From: Lysinibacillus fusiformis
GTDB lineage: Bacteria; Bacillota; Bacilli; Bacillales_A; Planococcaceae
DNA length: 64,000 bases
Reading direction: 5' to 3'
Assembly: GCA_030027265.1 (NCBI GenBank)
Contig: JASENG010000003.1
Coordinates: forward strand, 62,001 to 126,000
Shown here: positions 44,259 to 54,100 of the stretch, one piece after another
How the letters are laid out: the number at the start of each line of letters is the position of its first letter
How positions within the stretch are numbered: the stretch's first letter is position 1
The notes under the pieces: generated by a model
The model's input: the letters and a program-made list of their open reading frames with translations, nothing else
Told to the model about the DNA's origin: nothing
The model's database searches: none
Made by a program: the position numbers and the translations under genes

Positions 44259-46064
44259 ATGCTTAAAAGAAGTGAAGTAAAAGTTGAAGAAACATGGGAT
44301 TTAACTCCTCTATTTGAAACAGAACAACTTTTTGATGAAGCCATTGAAAATGTATTAACAAAAGCAACTGAAATCGAAAATGAATTTAAAGGGAAAATCG
44401 TGAATGCACAAGATGCCGTAAATGTCATTGCAGCATCCCAGGAATTAAATGAATCACTCGTTCCTATCGGCACATATGCAAGCCTTTCTTTAAGCGAAGA
44501 CCAAACAAATGATGTGGCACAAATGCGTTCAGCGAAGGTTGGCCAAAATTTCTCGAAAATTAGCGCTCAACTTTCCTTTATTACTAGTGAATTACTGTTA
44601 TTGGATGAGGCTGTTTTAACTGAGGCAAAGGGTTTAGCGCCACAATTCGAACGTTATATCGATAAATTGATTCTAAAAAAACCATATCAATTGCATCCTG
44701 AGGCCGAGAAAGCTTTAGCTGCTTTCGGAACAACTTTCGATGCGCCTTATGGTCTTTATAACACAACAAAATTAGTAGATATGAAGTTTGATAATTTTGA
44801 AGCAAATGGACAAAGTTATCCACTAAGCTACAACTCATTCGAAGGGGATTGGGAGCTGGAAAGTGATACTGAAATCCGCCGTACTGCTTTTGCAGCATTC
44901 TCAAGAAAATTACGCGACTATCAGCATACAACAGCTAAAACGTATGATACACATTTGAAAATCGAGAAAACAGATGCTGATTTACGCGGCTATGATTCAA
45001 TTTTCGATGCCCTTCTGTTTGATCAAGAAGTAGACCGTGATCTGTATAATCGTCAAATCGATTTAATCACAACAGAATTAGCTCCACATATGCGCCGTTA
45101 TGCAAAGCTTTTACAAAAAGAGCACGGCTTGGATAAAATGACATTTGCCGATCTTAAAATCTCATTAGATCCAACTTATGAGCCAAAAATTTCGATCGAA
45201 GAGTCTCGTCAATATATGAATGATGGTTTATCGATCCTTGGCGAGGATTACCAAAAGATGCTGGACCGTTCGTTCGAGGAACGCTGGATTGACTTTGCAC
45301 AAAATGAAGGTAAATCTACGGGTGCCTTCTGTTCCAGTCCATACGGGAAACATCCATATATTTTAATCTCTTGGACAAGCCGTATGAATGAAGTATTTGT
45401 ACTTGCCCACGAGCTAGGCCATGCAGGTCATTTCTATTTAACACATAAAGAGCAAAACCTCTTTAACTCAAGACCGTCTCTATACTTCATTGAAGCACCA
45501 TCTACAATGAATGAGATGCTAATGGCGAACCACCTGCTTTCAAACTCAAATGATGCTCGCTTCAAACGCTGGGTCATCTCGACAATTATTGCACGTACCT
45601 ACTATCACAACTTCGTGACACATTTACTGGAAGCTGCATATCAACGTAAAGTTTACGAAATCATTGATGATGGCGGCAGTGTAAATGCTTCGGTTCTAAA
45701 TAAACTAAAACGCGAAGTTCTGGAAGATTTCTGGGGAGACACAGTTGAAATCACTGAAGGTGCTGAATTGACTTGGATGCGTCAACCACACTATTATATG
45801 GGCCTATACCCATATACGTACTCAGCAGGTTTAACAATCGCTACTCAAGTCTCTCAGCGTATCCTTAACGAAGGCGAACCAGCAGTACAAGATTGGCTTC
45901 AAGTGCTTAAAGCCGGCGGAACAAAATCACCTGTTGAACTAGCGAAGATGGCTGGCGTAGACATAACTACTGACCAACCATTAAAAGATACAATCGCTTA
46001 TATCGGCTCTTTAATCGACCAACTTGAAGTGCTCTCAGAGGAAATTGCTGTAGAGAACGCTTAA
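44259..46064 (+). CDS. pepF: Oligoendopeptidase F (M3 family)
   Basis: The 601-residue cytoplasmic metallopeptidase has the M3 zinc motif HELGH (in FVLAHELGHAGHFYLTH, about 387-391) and the downstream Glu in FIEAPSTMNEMLMANHLL. The N-terminal helical lid and length (PepF 600-605) match the family. It hydrolyses oligopeptides of roughly 7-17 residues, recycling protein breakdown or signalling peptides. A GGAGGG ribosome site lies just before the ATG. Single gene with a terminator about 85 bp downstream. Confidence 0.92.
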   Translation: MLKRSEVKVEETWDLTPLFETEQLFDEAIENVLTKATEIENEFKGKIVNAQDAVNVIAASQELNESLVPIGTYASLSLSEDQTNDVAQMRSAKVGQNFSKISAQLSFITSELLLLDEAVLTEAKGLAPQFERYIDKLILKKPYQLHPEAEKALAAFGTTFDAPYGLYNTTKLVDMKFDNFEANGQSYPLSYNSFEGDWELESDTEIRRTAFAAFSRKLRDYQHTTAKTYDTHLKIEKTDADLRGYDSIFDALLFDQEVDRDLYNRQIDLITTELAPHMRRYAKLLQKEHGLDKMTFADLKISLDPTYEPKISIEESRQYMNDGLSILGEDYQKMLDRSFEERWIDFAQNEGKSTGAFCSSPYGKHPYILISWTSRMNEVFVLAHELGHAGHFYLTHKEQNLFNSRPSLYFIEAPSTMNEMLMANHLLSNSNDARFKRWVISTIIARTYYHNFVTHLLEAAYQRKVYEIIDDGGSVNASVLNKLKREVLEDFWGDTVEITEGAELTWMRQPHYYMGLYPYTYSAGLTIATQVSQRILNEGEPAVQDWLQVLKAGGTKSPVELAKMAGVDITTDQPLKDTIAYIGSLIDQLEVLSEEIAVENA

Positions 46065-46147
46065 TTTTTTGTGAGGTGTCCCCGAGTTTAGGTCAATCGG
46101 TGCTCATTTGAAGTGCAAAAAGCGGAAAAAAGGTTAAATAACATTAG

Positions 46148-46187
46148 TAAAAGCATGGTAATCCAAATGGATTGCCATGCTTTTATT
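46148..46187 (+). terminator. Terminator downstream of pepF
   Basis: AAAAGCATGG-T-AATCCA and TGGATT-G-CCATGCTTTT make a near-perfect stem with a T-rich tail. Confidence 0.9.
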
Positions 46188-46263
46188 TATTTAAAGAGGT
46201 TGAGATTTCAAGGCTGGTAGTTGTTCGGTTAGTTTCTTGTTGGGATGAGAAGGAATTTTGTTA

Positions 46264-46446
46264 GGCGGAGAATTTCCGTCAAATGGATAGAAGGAAGTTA
46301 TTGAACCAAATTTAAGCGGAGTTTTTCCGTCTATCTGCCAAAAATAACCAAAAATTAAACGATTTGGTGAATATAACCGGAAAAACTTCCATTACTTGGA
46401 GCAGTATCCGAGAATTTTTTAATTTAAGCGGAAATTTTCCTTTTAT
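46264..46446. repeat. Four GCGGAAATTTTCCG-type imperfect palindromes
   Basis: Copies are at about 46264-46280 (GGCGGAGAATTTCCGTC), 46311-46334 (core AAGCGGAGTTTTTCCGTC), 46376-46390 (ACCGGAAAAACTTCC) and 46423-46446 (core AAGCGGAAATTTTCC), starting 51, 61 and 51 bp apart. Copies 2 and 4 share flanks (TTTAAGCGGA and a TAT end). A partial AAAAGCGGAAAA is at about 46118. Likely a dispersed intergenic repeat family. Confidence 0.6.
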
Positions 46447-46774
46447 ACTCCACACAAACTGAACTACCTTTTTCTCAAGGGAATGTATTTTGTGAGCCAC
46501 CTTAAATAAGGTTAAGACACCCTTTTCATTCGGGGTTTCGTATAGTAAGAAAGATAGTTTGTTTTCTCCCAGTTATATTTGGTAGATTTTAAGAGTGGTA
46601 TAGTGAGCTGTTCATGAAGCAAATCGTTTAGGTTATATGGCAGTTTGTGTTTTGACTCAGCCTGGTTCGTTTTTATAGAACGAATCTATTATACCGTTAT
46701 GTTGCTGATGCCTCTAATTCACCTAATTGAACGATTCTTTACACCTTTTAATTCGTCTTATAGACCAGATAAAA

Positions 46775-46803
46775 TGCGTTCCACTCCTCTGATGAAACGC
46801 ATC
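46775..46803 (-). terminator. Possible terminator of the malic enzyme gene
   Basis: On the - strand ATGCGTT-T-C pairs with G-G-AACGCAT and is followed by TTTATC. It lies about 40 bp past the stop; the T run is short. Confidence 0.5.
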
Positions 46804-46844
46804 TCACTTTAGTAATCATATAAGTGTCGGTACACCATTTCACC

Positions 46845-48065
46845 TTACAAAATCGCTACTTCATCCTCTAACGCTTGCGGGAATAATTCGGATACCCCTG
46901 ATTGTATTGCTGCTTCCCCTACTGCTTTGGCAACTGCTAGTGCGACTCTTTCATCCATCGCCTTTGGAATGATGTATTCTTCGGCGAGCTCTTGATCTGA
47001 TACGAGGGAAGCTATGGCTTCTACAGCAGCGAGCTTCATTTCCTCGTTGATATCCGTTGCCCTTACTTCAAGTGCCCCTTTAAAGATCCCCGGGAAGGCT
47101 AACACATTATTTACTTGATTTGGATAGTCTGAACGGCCGGTACCAATAATTCGAACTCCCCAGCTTCTCGCATTCTCATAAGTTATTTCTGGATTTGGAT
47201 TGGCTAAGGCAAATACGATAGGATCATGGTTCATTGAGTCAATATGCTCTTTTGTTAGAAGATTTGCAACAGATACGCCAATGAATACGTCTGCCCCAAC
47301 AAGTGCCTCATCAAGATTTCCTTGCAGATTTTTAGGATTCGTTAAATGAGCGATGTTTTCTTTAATAGGATTCATGCCCTTTGCTCTTCCGCTATAAATG
47401 ATGCCTGTGGAATCACACATAACGATATTTTTAAAGCCTTGGTGAAGCAGAATACGTAAAATCGCTATCCCTGCTGCCCCAGCTCCATTAATGACAATTT
47501 TTAAATCTTCTTTTTCTTTTTTAACGATTTTTAAAGCATTTTTCAAACCTGCTCCGACCACAATCGCCGTTCCATGTTGATCATCATGAAATACTGGGAT
47601 ATTGCACTCCTTGCGCAGGCGCTCCTCTATTTCAAAGCAACGCGGTGCAGAGATATCCTCGAGATTGATGGCGCCAAATGTAGGGGAAATGATTTTCACA
47701 GTTCGAACAATTTCATCGACATCTTTTGTATCTAAACAGATGGGAACTGCGTCCACATTACTGAAACGTTTTAATAATAGTGCTTTTCCCTCCATTACTG
47801 GCAATGCTGCCTCTGGACCGATATCACCCAAACCTAATACTGCTGTACCATCTGTTACTACCGCAACTAAATTCCCCTTAACCGTGTAATCGTATGCATG
47901 TAAACGATTCTTTTCAATCTCCAGACATGGTGCAGCAACTCCTGGCGAATAAGCTAAACTCAAATCATATGAGTCTTCTAACGAGACTTTCGAACTAATT
48001 TCTAACTTCCCCTTGTATTGTCCATGCATTTCAATCGATTTTTTCATTAAATCCATTTTATCCAC
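46845..48065 (-). CDS. NAD(P)-dependent malic enzyme, YtsJ type
   Basis: The enzyme converts malate to pyruvate and CO2 with reduction of NAD(P). The 406-residue protein is the short bacterial form: SLAYSPGVAAPCLEI (catalytic Tyr region), VTDGTAVLGLGDIGPEAALPVMEGKA, VPVFHDDQHGTAIV (metal ligands, residues about 160-175), and the nucleotide fold INGAGAAGIAILRIL. Length and sequence style match B. subtilis YtsJ (about 410), which prefers NADP. Its leader is long (about 350 bp), with TTCACA repeats at the far end. Single gene. Confidence 0.9.
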   Translation of the reverse strand: MDKMDLMKKSIEMHGQYKGKLEISSKVSLEDSYDLSLAYSPGVAAPCLEIEKNRLHAYDYTVKGNLVAVVTDGTAVLGLGDIGPEAALPVMEGKALLLKRFSNVDAVPICLDTKDVDEIVRTVKIISPTFGAINLEDISAPRCFEIEERLRKECNIPVFHDDQHGTAIVVGAGLKNALKIVKKEKEDLKIVINGAGAAGIAILRILLHQGFKNIVMCDSTGIIYSGRAKGMNPIKENIAHLTNPKNLQGNLDEALVGADVFIGVSVANLLTKEHIDSMNHDPIVFALANPNPEITYENARSWGVRIIGTGRSDYPNQVNNVLAFPGIFKGALEVRATDINEEMKLAAVEAIASLVSDQELAEEYIIPKAMDERVALAVAKAVGEAAIQSGVSELFPQALEDEVAIL

Positions 48066-48411
48066 CCCGTTGTTTGAAATTTCGAAAAACTTTTATATTT
48101 TTGTATCATAGTGCTTTAATTGGGTGAAGTCAACAGGAAATTTCTAATAAATACAATAAATATCATCGAAAAATCAATAATTTCATATTCCACTCTTTTT
48201 AAGACCCGTTCCTAAAAGGAATTTATTTCCATTTTTAAATTTTATCACAATAATATCTGAAAACGTTTTTATTATTCCAGTCCCTATTTAGTACAAGTCT
48301 CCCTATGTGAAGGTTTACACGTATTGTTTTATCAAGTGTAATATGAAATCTTTCACAAAGTCTTTTGCTCATTTTTTCACAATCCAATAAAATTTTTCAC
48401 ATTTTTTAAAT
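48066..48411. other. Long upstream region of the malic enzyme gene with TTCACA repeats
   Basis: TTCACA occurs three times at about 48353, 48376 and 48400, the last two preceded by T runs. TGAAAACGTTTTTA at about 48256-48269 resembles a cre site but lacks the final CA. No gene is seen. The promoter could not be fixed. Confidence 0.4.
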
Positions 48412-48452
48412 AAAAAATGCTACATACACTTTAAAAATGTACATAGCATTTA
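48412..48452 (-). terminator. Terminator of the stalk-domain protein gene
   Basis: AAATGCTA-TG-TACA pairs with TGTA-TG-TAGCATTT on the - strand, followed by TTTATTT, 8 bp after the stop. Confidence 0.8.
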
Positions 48453-48459
48453 CTAATTT

Positions 48460-49365
48460 TTATTCATCTTCAGTTAGTTCGATAAGCTGTTCCAAAAATT
48501 CATATGGTACATAAGTCTTGCTTTTTTCTAGTAATTCAGGCTCTTGTTGAAAATAACGAAGGGCTTTGTTGTATCCATATTGTTTTGTTCCCCGGGTAAT
48601 CAAAAACGAAACACTGCCCTTTGAAACAATTGCTCCCTTGCCAGTCGAATCAACTTGGAATCCTAATTGTTCCGCTACGCGTCTGAGAGGAATCATCGTC
48701 ACTCCATCGACTTCGTAAAAGTCCTCATTAGCAATTGTGATTGCTTTTTCAATGTTAGATTGTTCCTTTTCTAACACCAATATTTTGAGAGGACTGATTT
48801 TAGCAGGATAACTCTCTAATATCATGTTATAGAAGATGAGGACTTCTTTATCGACTATTTCTTTTTTTGATAACGTTTTTCCATCTAAATCATGAATTAC
48901 CGTCTCATCTGTTACATTAATGACGATGTCGCCCTTTTCATTCAAGAACTTATCATTAAACGTCTGTATCTCCGCTGGGGAGGAATTTTCTGCTTGGACA
49001 ATTACCACATCCGGCGAATATCTTGGAGGATAAATCATGATCATGGATTTACTCGCATCAACAAAGGCCGTAATTTCTATTCCTTCCGAAAGCTCTACTT
49101 TCTCGCCAACAGTATTATAAATGAACGTATCATCATTAAAATAAAAACCAAATTCGTCGGCGCCCTTTTTAACCGTTGCAAAGTAGTTTCCTTTTGTTTC
49201 TTCATTGATAGAGTCAATTTTACCTGTGACTTTAATAAAATTCGCTTGCTGAACTACCTCTTCTTCCATAACTGTATTGTCGGTCTCCTCGGCCAACACT
49301 TTCGGCTGTAACGCTAAACTGCTTACTATAGCAGAAGCTATAAGTATAGATGCATATTTTTTCAT
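48460..49365 (-). CDS. Secreted protein with copper-amine-oxidase-N (stalk) domain
   Basis: The 301-residue protein has a cleavable signal peptide (about 1-25, ending QPKVLA). The middle part has two small beta domains (ITGKIDSINEE-like OB segment and a second repeat after about 130). The C-terminal part (about 215-300) is the Cu_amine_oxidN1 stalk domain, with VDGVTMIPLRRVAEQLGFQVD and a YVPYEFLEQL ending. Such stalk domains are common in secreted proteins of Paenibacillus and Lysinibacillus and do not imply amine oxidase activity; they probably bind wall polymers. The substrate and role are unknown. Single gene. Confidence 0.72.
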   Translation of the reverse strand: MKKYASILIASAIVSSLALQPKVLAEETDNTVMEEEVVQQANFIKVTGKIDSINEETKGNYFATVKKGADEFGFYFNDDTFIYNTVGEKVELSEGIEITAFVDASKSMIMIYPPRYSPDVVIVQAENSSPAEIQTFNDKFLNEKGDIVINVTDETVIHDLDGKTLSKKEIVDKEVLIFYNMILESYPAKISPLKILVLEKEQSNIEKAITIANEDFYEVDGVTMIPLRRVAEQLGFQVDSTGKGAIVSKGSVSFLITRGTKQYGYNKALRYFQQEPELLEKSKTYVPYEFLEQLIELTEDE

Positions 49366-49447
49366 TTGCTCGCTCCTCTATTTTGCTATTCGAATAATTA
49401 GTCGAGCAGCATCAAAAAAAGTTACAGAATGCAGAAGATTTTATAAA

Positions 49448-50272
49448 TTAACTTATCGGCAGTTTTCCTTCATCTATTATCGATTTCACAATATGCATTG
49501 AATCCCATTCACCGAAAGACAGCTTAGTAATGGGGTACTTTCGTTTAAAGAGAATGTCATGTATTTGCTGTGGAGATAACCCGTCTTGATAACGCTCAAT
49601 CACCTGCTGCTGTATCTCTACTAGATAATCTCTTTTAAGTTCCAGTTTTTTTCTGCCATCTTTTAGATACCCAGCATGGCTGCAAAACATCTCATTGAAG
49701 TCGTATGTTAATAGATGATCAATGGATCGTATAATCGTTGGTATGCTTTCTTCTCTTAAGACTACTTTTGTTTTCGTTTGAACATAGAGATCTCCTGAAA
49801 ACAGTTGCCCTGTTTCTTTGTTTAAAAACGCAAGATGATCTTTTGCATGGCCTGGAGTTTCAATAACATCCCATTCGGCATTTCGGGATGTGAAGGTATC
49901 CCCGATTGCCTTGGCTTTAAAAGGTTTTCGCTTTCCCCAAAAAACCTTTCGATAGAGCGGATAGTCCGGATTTCGTTCACAATCCTGAACAGACATTTCA
50001 TGTATATAAATAGGGATATTTCGTTTTTGTTGGATGAGTGATGCACAACCAGTATGGTCTTCATGGATATGAGTTAACACGACTTTGTCAATGTCTGCCC
50101 CCATTATAAATGGTTCAAAATATTTACTTAGAGACTTGGAACCCGTATCAATTAACACACCATCAACCGTAAAACTATAAACATTTAGAGAAACCTTCCC
50201 CAATGTTACTTTTCCATTTGCATAGCTCACATTTTCATGACTCCCAAAATCAATGGACCTTTTTAGCAACAT
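49448..50272 (-). CDS. MBL-fold metallohydrolase
   Basis: The 274-residue protein has the metallo-beta-lactamase core: GVLIDTGSKSL, then the dinuclear metal motif THIHEDHTG (about 67-75), a GHAKDHLAF segment that supplies a third His, and LFSGDLYV with the bridging Asp. A C-terminal HTH-like stretch (LSPQQIHDILF) follows, as in the group of glyoxalase II/ribonuclease-like single-domain MBL enzymes. Substrate unknown. It stands between a stalk-domain protein gene and the rhodanese gene, with gaps of about 80-95 bp, so operon membership is uncertain. Confidence 0.8.
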   Translation of the reverse strand: MLLKRSIDFGSHENVSYANGKVTLGKVSLNVYSFTVDGVLIDTGSKSLSKYFEPFIMGADIDKVVLTHIHEDHTGCASLIQQKRNIPIYIHEMSVQDCERNPDYPLYRKVFWGKRKPFKAKAIGDTFTSRNAEWDVIETPGHAKDHLAFLNKETGQLFSGDLYVQTKTKVVLREESIPTIIRSIDHLLTYDFNEMFCSHAGYLKDGRKKLELKRDYLVEIQQQVIERYQDGLSPQQIHDILFKRKYPITKLSFGEWDSMHIVKSIIDEGKLPIS

Positions 50273-50369
50273 AGAATCATCCCCCTCACGCCAAAATTGA
50301 ATGACTATTCATTCATTAATTTATACAAATGAAACGTATAACTTTTACATTATACGTTTCAAAATTTCC

Positions 50370-51176
50370 TTATTTCGTTTCCCCAGTTTCAACTTCGTAC
50401 TCCGTAATCCAGTCACTATAGCTTCCGACATATAGCTTCAAATTTACGTAGCCTGAATCTGCCAGGATTGCATATAAAGGCGATGCGGTTACACCTGACC
50501 CGCAATACACGACAATTTCTTCGTTCGGGTTGAATTTTGAGAAAAGTTGTTCATTAGCATGCAGCTCCGCCCCATGCTTCAACTGTTCCCAGTCAAAATT
50601 TTGAGCTGTTGGTATATGGCCTGCCACTTTATCTATAGGCTCATTTTCCCCGCGGTATCTTTCTGCTGAACGAGCATCTAATAATAGTGCTTTATGATGT
50701 CCATCAACTATATTTTTTACATCTGTACGGCTTGAATAGATGGATTCATTCCATGTAATTGTTAGGTTTGTAGGTTCATAATCAGGCGCATCAGCACTTA
50801 CAGCTAGTCCAGCCTCTTTTAAAGCTTCATACCCGCCATTGACAATATAGACTTTCGGGAAACCTGCATATTTTAACATCCACCACGCACGAGCAGCAAA
50901 GGGAGCACCACCTTGGTCATAAACATAAATTATATCATCATAATTTAAGCCAGCTTGTTCAAATAACTGCTGAAGCTGTTCCTTTGAAGGCATTGGATGA
51001 CGACCATCATTCTTGGCCATATCCGATAAATCCTTCTCTAAATCCCAATATATCGCGCCTTGAATATGTCCATTTTGAAAGGCTTGTTTTCCCCATTCGC
51101 GATCCTGCAAATTAAAGCGAGTATCAATCAATCGGCCATACTTTATATCTTGAGCTGCAACGAACACTTTTCCCAT
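50370..51176 (-). CDS. Two-domain rhodanese sulfurtransferase
   Basis: The 268-residue protein has an inactive N-terminal and an active C-terminal rhodanese domain. The active loop CGSGVTA (Cys about 234) is the form found in 3-mercaptopyruvate/thiosulfate sulfurtransferases. YDQGGAPFAARAWWMLKYAGF in the first domain and DARSAERYRGENEPID in the second are family hallmarks. It transfers sulfane sulfur to thiophilic acceptors. The start follows the dynA stop with no gap, using a GGAGG within the dynA end, so the two are translationally linked. Confidence 0.85.
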   Translation of the reverse strand: MGKVFVAAQDIKYGRLIDTRFNLQDREWGKQAFQNGHIQGAIYWDLEKDLSDMAKNDGRHPMPSKEQLQQLFEQAGLNYDDIIYVYDQGGAPFAARAWWMLKYAGFPKVYIVNGGYEALKEAGLAVSADAPDYEPTNLTITWNESIYSSRTDVKNIVDGHHKALLLDARSAERYRGENEPIDKVAGHIPTAQNFDWEQLKHGAELHANEQLFSKFNPNEEIVVYCGSGVTASPLYAILADSGYVNLKLYVGSYSDWITEYEVETGETK

Positions 51177-54100
51177 TTACTTTACCTCCGATTTTTGTAA
51201 ATCATTATAGATAGATTTCCACGTCTCTAAACGATTTACCTCTTCCAGAAGTAATTTTTCAGTTTCAATTTGTTTCAATGCTTGTTTTAATAAATATTTA
51301 TTTAAGTTTCCGGACTCATGTTCAATCAATTCTGTTGCCCAAGTAGCCATGTTCAATTTTTCTTGATCCACATAGCTTTGTGCATCCGGTTTCGTTAATT
51401 CTTCCAATGCGAATTTCAGATTTTCTTTTTCATTTTTTTCGAAGAATGATTTGGTATTTTTAAAATAAGATTTTACGGATGCATATTTCTTTTCATCCGC
51501 AAAAGGACCTTTAAAATCTAATAGTTTTGGCTCTTCCGGCTCAAATGTAATGAATGAGAAGCTTGGATTCAGCTCTTTTAATGTACGTACCTCATCTTTA
51601 AAACGTTCTACAATTTTCTTTTGAATGAATTGTGCTAAACGGAAGTTCGTTACACGCAATTCTTGCGCAAAGTCGAATCTAAGCGCACTAACGGTTTCTT
51701 TTAAGGCTTGCTCTAAGGCCGTTTGAACTGGCATTGATGAGAAGGTTGATGGATTATAGCTTTCTCTAAAGAAATCAGGATATCGGTAATAAACTCGCTG
51801 CATTACATAATAAAGGAGTTCGTCCAATTCTTGTTTCATATCACTCTTCAACATATTTGTGGATGTACTGCTATATGTTTTTTGAACATGTGCTTCTAGA
51901 TCAGCCAGCTCTTTTAAACGTTCGTCTTTACGTTTTAAATTTTCTTCTGTTTGAGTGATTAAATCTGCAAGACGTGCCTGAGTTTTCTCAACCTCTTCAT
52001 GTAAGGCTTGAATCGCGATTGCCGCCAATTCTTCGTTTAAGAAATGATGGAAGGACTCTTCAAAAGGCTCCATGCCTGAATTGAACGAATTGCCCTCTAC
52101 TTTTTCGCGAAGCGCCAGCAGACTTGATACACCAAATAATTTAGGGAAACGGATACCAAAACGCTGTAATTCAGTTTTTACATAGTTTTTAACATCCTCT
52201 TCTTCATCTTGTGTTGAAGCTAAATCAATCGCATTCACAATAAAGAACATTTTATCCAGCTCGAAAGCATCCTTTACACGACCTAATTGGATTAAAAATT
52301 CACGGTCAGCTTTTGCAAAGGCATGGTTATAATACGTGATGAAAAGAATTGCATCGGCATTTCGAATATAATCAAAGGCAACGCCTGTATGACGAGCATT
52401 GATTGAATCAGCTCCCGGTGTATCCACAAGAGTAACACCCATTCTTGTCAATGGGCTATCAAAATAGAAATCAATGTTATCGACAAAGCAAGATCTATTT
52501 TCTTCAGCTACAAAACGCTCAAACTCGGAACGCTCTACACGGATTGTTTGTCCTAATTGGGATTCATATGTTTTAAAGCCTTGACTAAATGCACGAATAA
52601 AGGATTTATGGACATTTAATCGCTCGTCTTTTAGTTGAACAGCTTGCCCTTCATCCGCACGTTCATACGCTTCTTGTAAAGTACGAACTGAAAGCCCGAT
52701 TTCCTCATAAGAAGCTTTGATATCCTCCAATAATTGATCAGCTGTTTTTAATTTTACATCTGCCGTTTCATGAGGATGATCCTCAGTGACAGGACGAATT
52801 TTATTAATAGCCGCGGTTGTCGGGTTTGGCGATACAGGTAAAACCTTCGAGCCCATTAACGCATTGGAGAAACTTGATTTTCCAGCACTAAATGCACCGA
52901 ATAAAGCAATGGTAAAATCTTTTTTCTGCAGGCGTTCTACTTTTTTCTGCAAGAATTGGGCTACTTCTTCAAATCCATCAACTTTTTTCACGGCATTAGC
53001 CGTACGAATCGCCGCTTCAATGACTTCATCTGCTTTTTGATTGTTAGTAGACACCTGTTGGATTTGACTTGATTCCTCTTCTGCTGCAGTTTCTTTTTTC
53101 GTTAACATGGACGGATCGAATGGACGGATTTCTTTTTGGGCCTGCTCGTAATCATCGTGCCATTTCTCGAACTGTCGTTTGGCACCAGAACGCGTATCCT
53201 TGGTAGCTGTCACAATTTCTTTTTCAGCAATTAATTTATATTTATTGAATGTCTCAATTGCCACAATAGCATCGACTTTTTCTTTTAAAACGTTCAGCTT
53301 AGCCCGTACAGGAGCCGATAAGCTTTGAGAAGCATCTTTTAAAATTTCTTGCTGCCCATCCTTCCATTCTTCCGTAGCCTCGATAAAATAGCGTTTCGTA
53401 CTTTCAGCCACACGATTTGCAAAGTTTAATAAGGCATCCCCAGTAACAAGTGATCCTTGCTTGATTTGACTTTCGATTAAAGAGAATGGAACCTCGAATT
53501 CAATCGCATCAATTTGGTCAGCCCGCTCATCCGTTAAAACGCCTACATCTTTCAGGGACTGTTTCATTAAATTTTTCAGATGCCCTATAATTTGAGATTG
53601 TAAAATTACTTTATATTGCTCATACACATCATCAATACGGCGCTTCTTTTCTTCCTCTGTTTTCTTTTTTGCAGAGAATAATCCGCCTACTTTAAAGCCT
53701 TCTTGTGTGCTTTCAAGATATGCACGCAATTTTTCGCGGAAATCTGCCGGGATGATTGCTGCGTTATCCAGAAGTTCTTTTCTTCGATCCTTAAAGGTCT
53801 CATTCCATGTTTCACTTGAAAACAGCTCAGTTTGGAGATTCAACTTCTCATATTGCTCCAGTATATCCTGGCGATTTTCCCACTCTTCCGCGCTTAAGAC
53901 ATTTTCATAATCCGCGTGTAAGGTTTGTTTTTCTTCTTCTAAATATGTTAGATGTTCATTTTGCAGTTTGCGTAGTGTATTTTCAGCCGTTAAGACAAGC
54001 TGTTCCTGCCAGTCGTTCATTGAATCCATTACAATTTTTTTCACCGTGGCGAAATCGTTATGCGGGTGGTCAAACTCTCTTAGAGAAGTAAAGAAGATTC

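Larger units (their letters stand above)
46188..46844. other. Gene-free intergenic stretch with palindromic repeats
   Basis: No gene is supported. The left half carries dispersed GCGGAAATTTTCCG-like palindromes (46264-46446). A short open frame over them (46312-46500) lacks a ribosome site and is judged a repeat by-product. The right half has two small hairpins (about 46666-46688 and 46775-46803). Confidence 0.6.

Noticed and set aside
46312-46500. 62-codon - strand frame in the intergenic repeats
   Set aside because: It covers the GCGGAAATTTTCCG copies and lacks a ribosome site and family resemblance.
48256-48269. cre site for malic enzyme
   Set aside because: TGAAAACGTTTTTA lacks the conserved CA and lies about 190 bp from the gene; too weak to annotate as a cre site.
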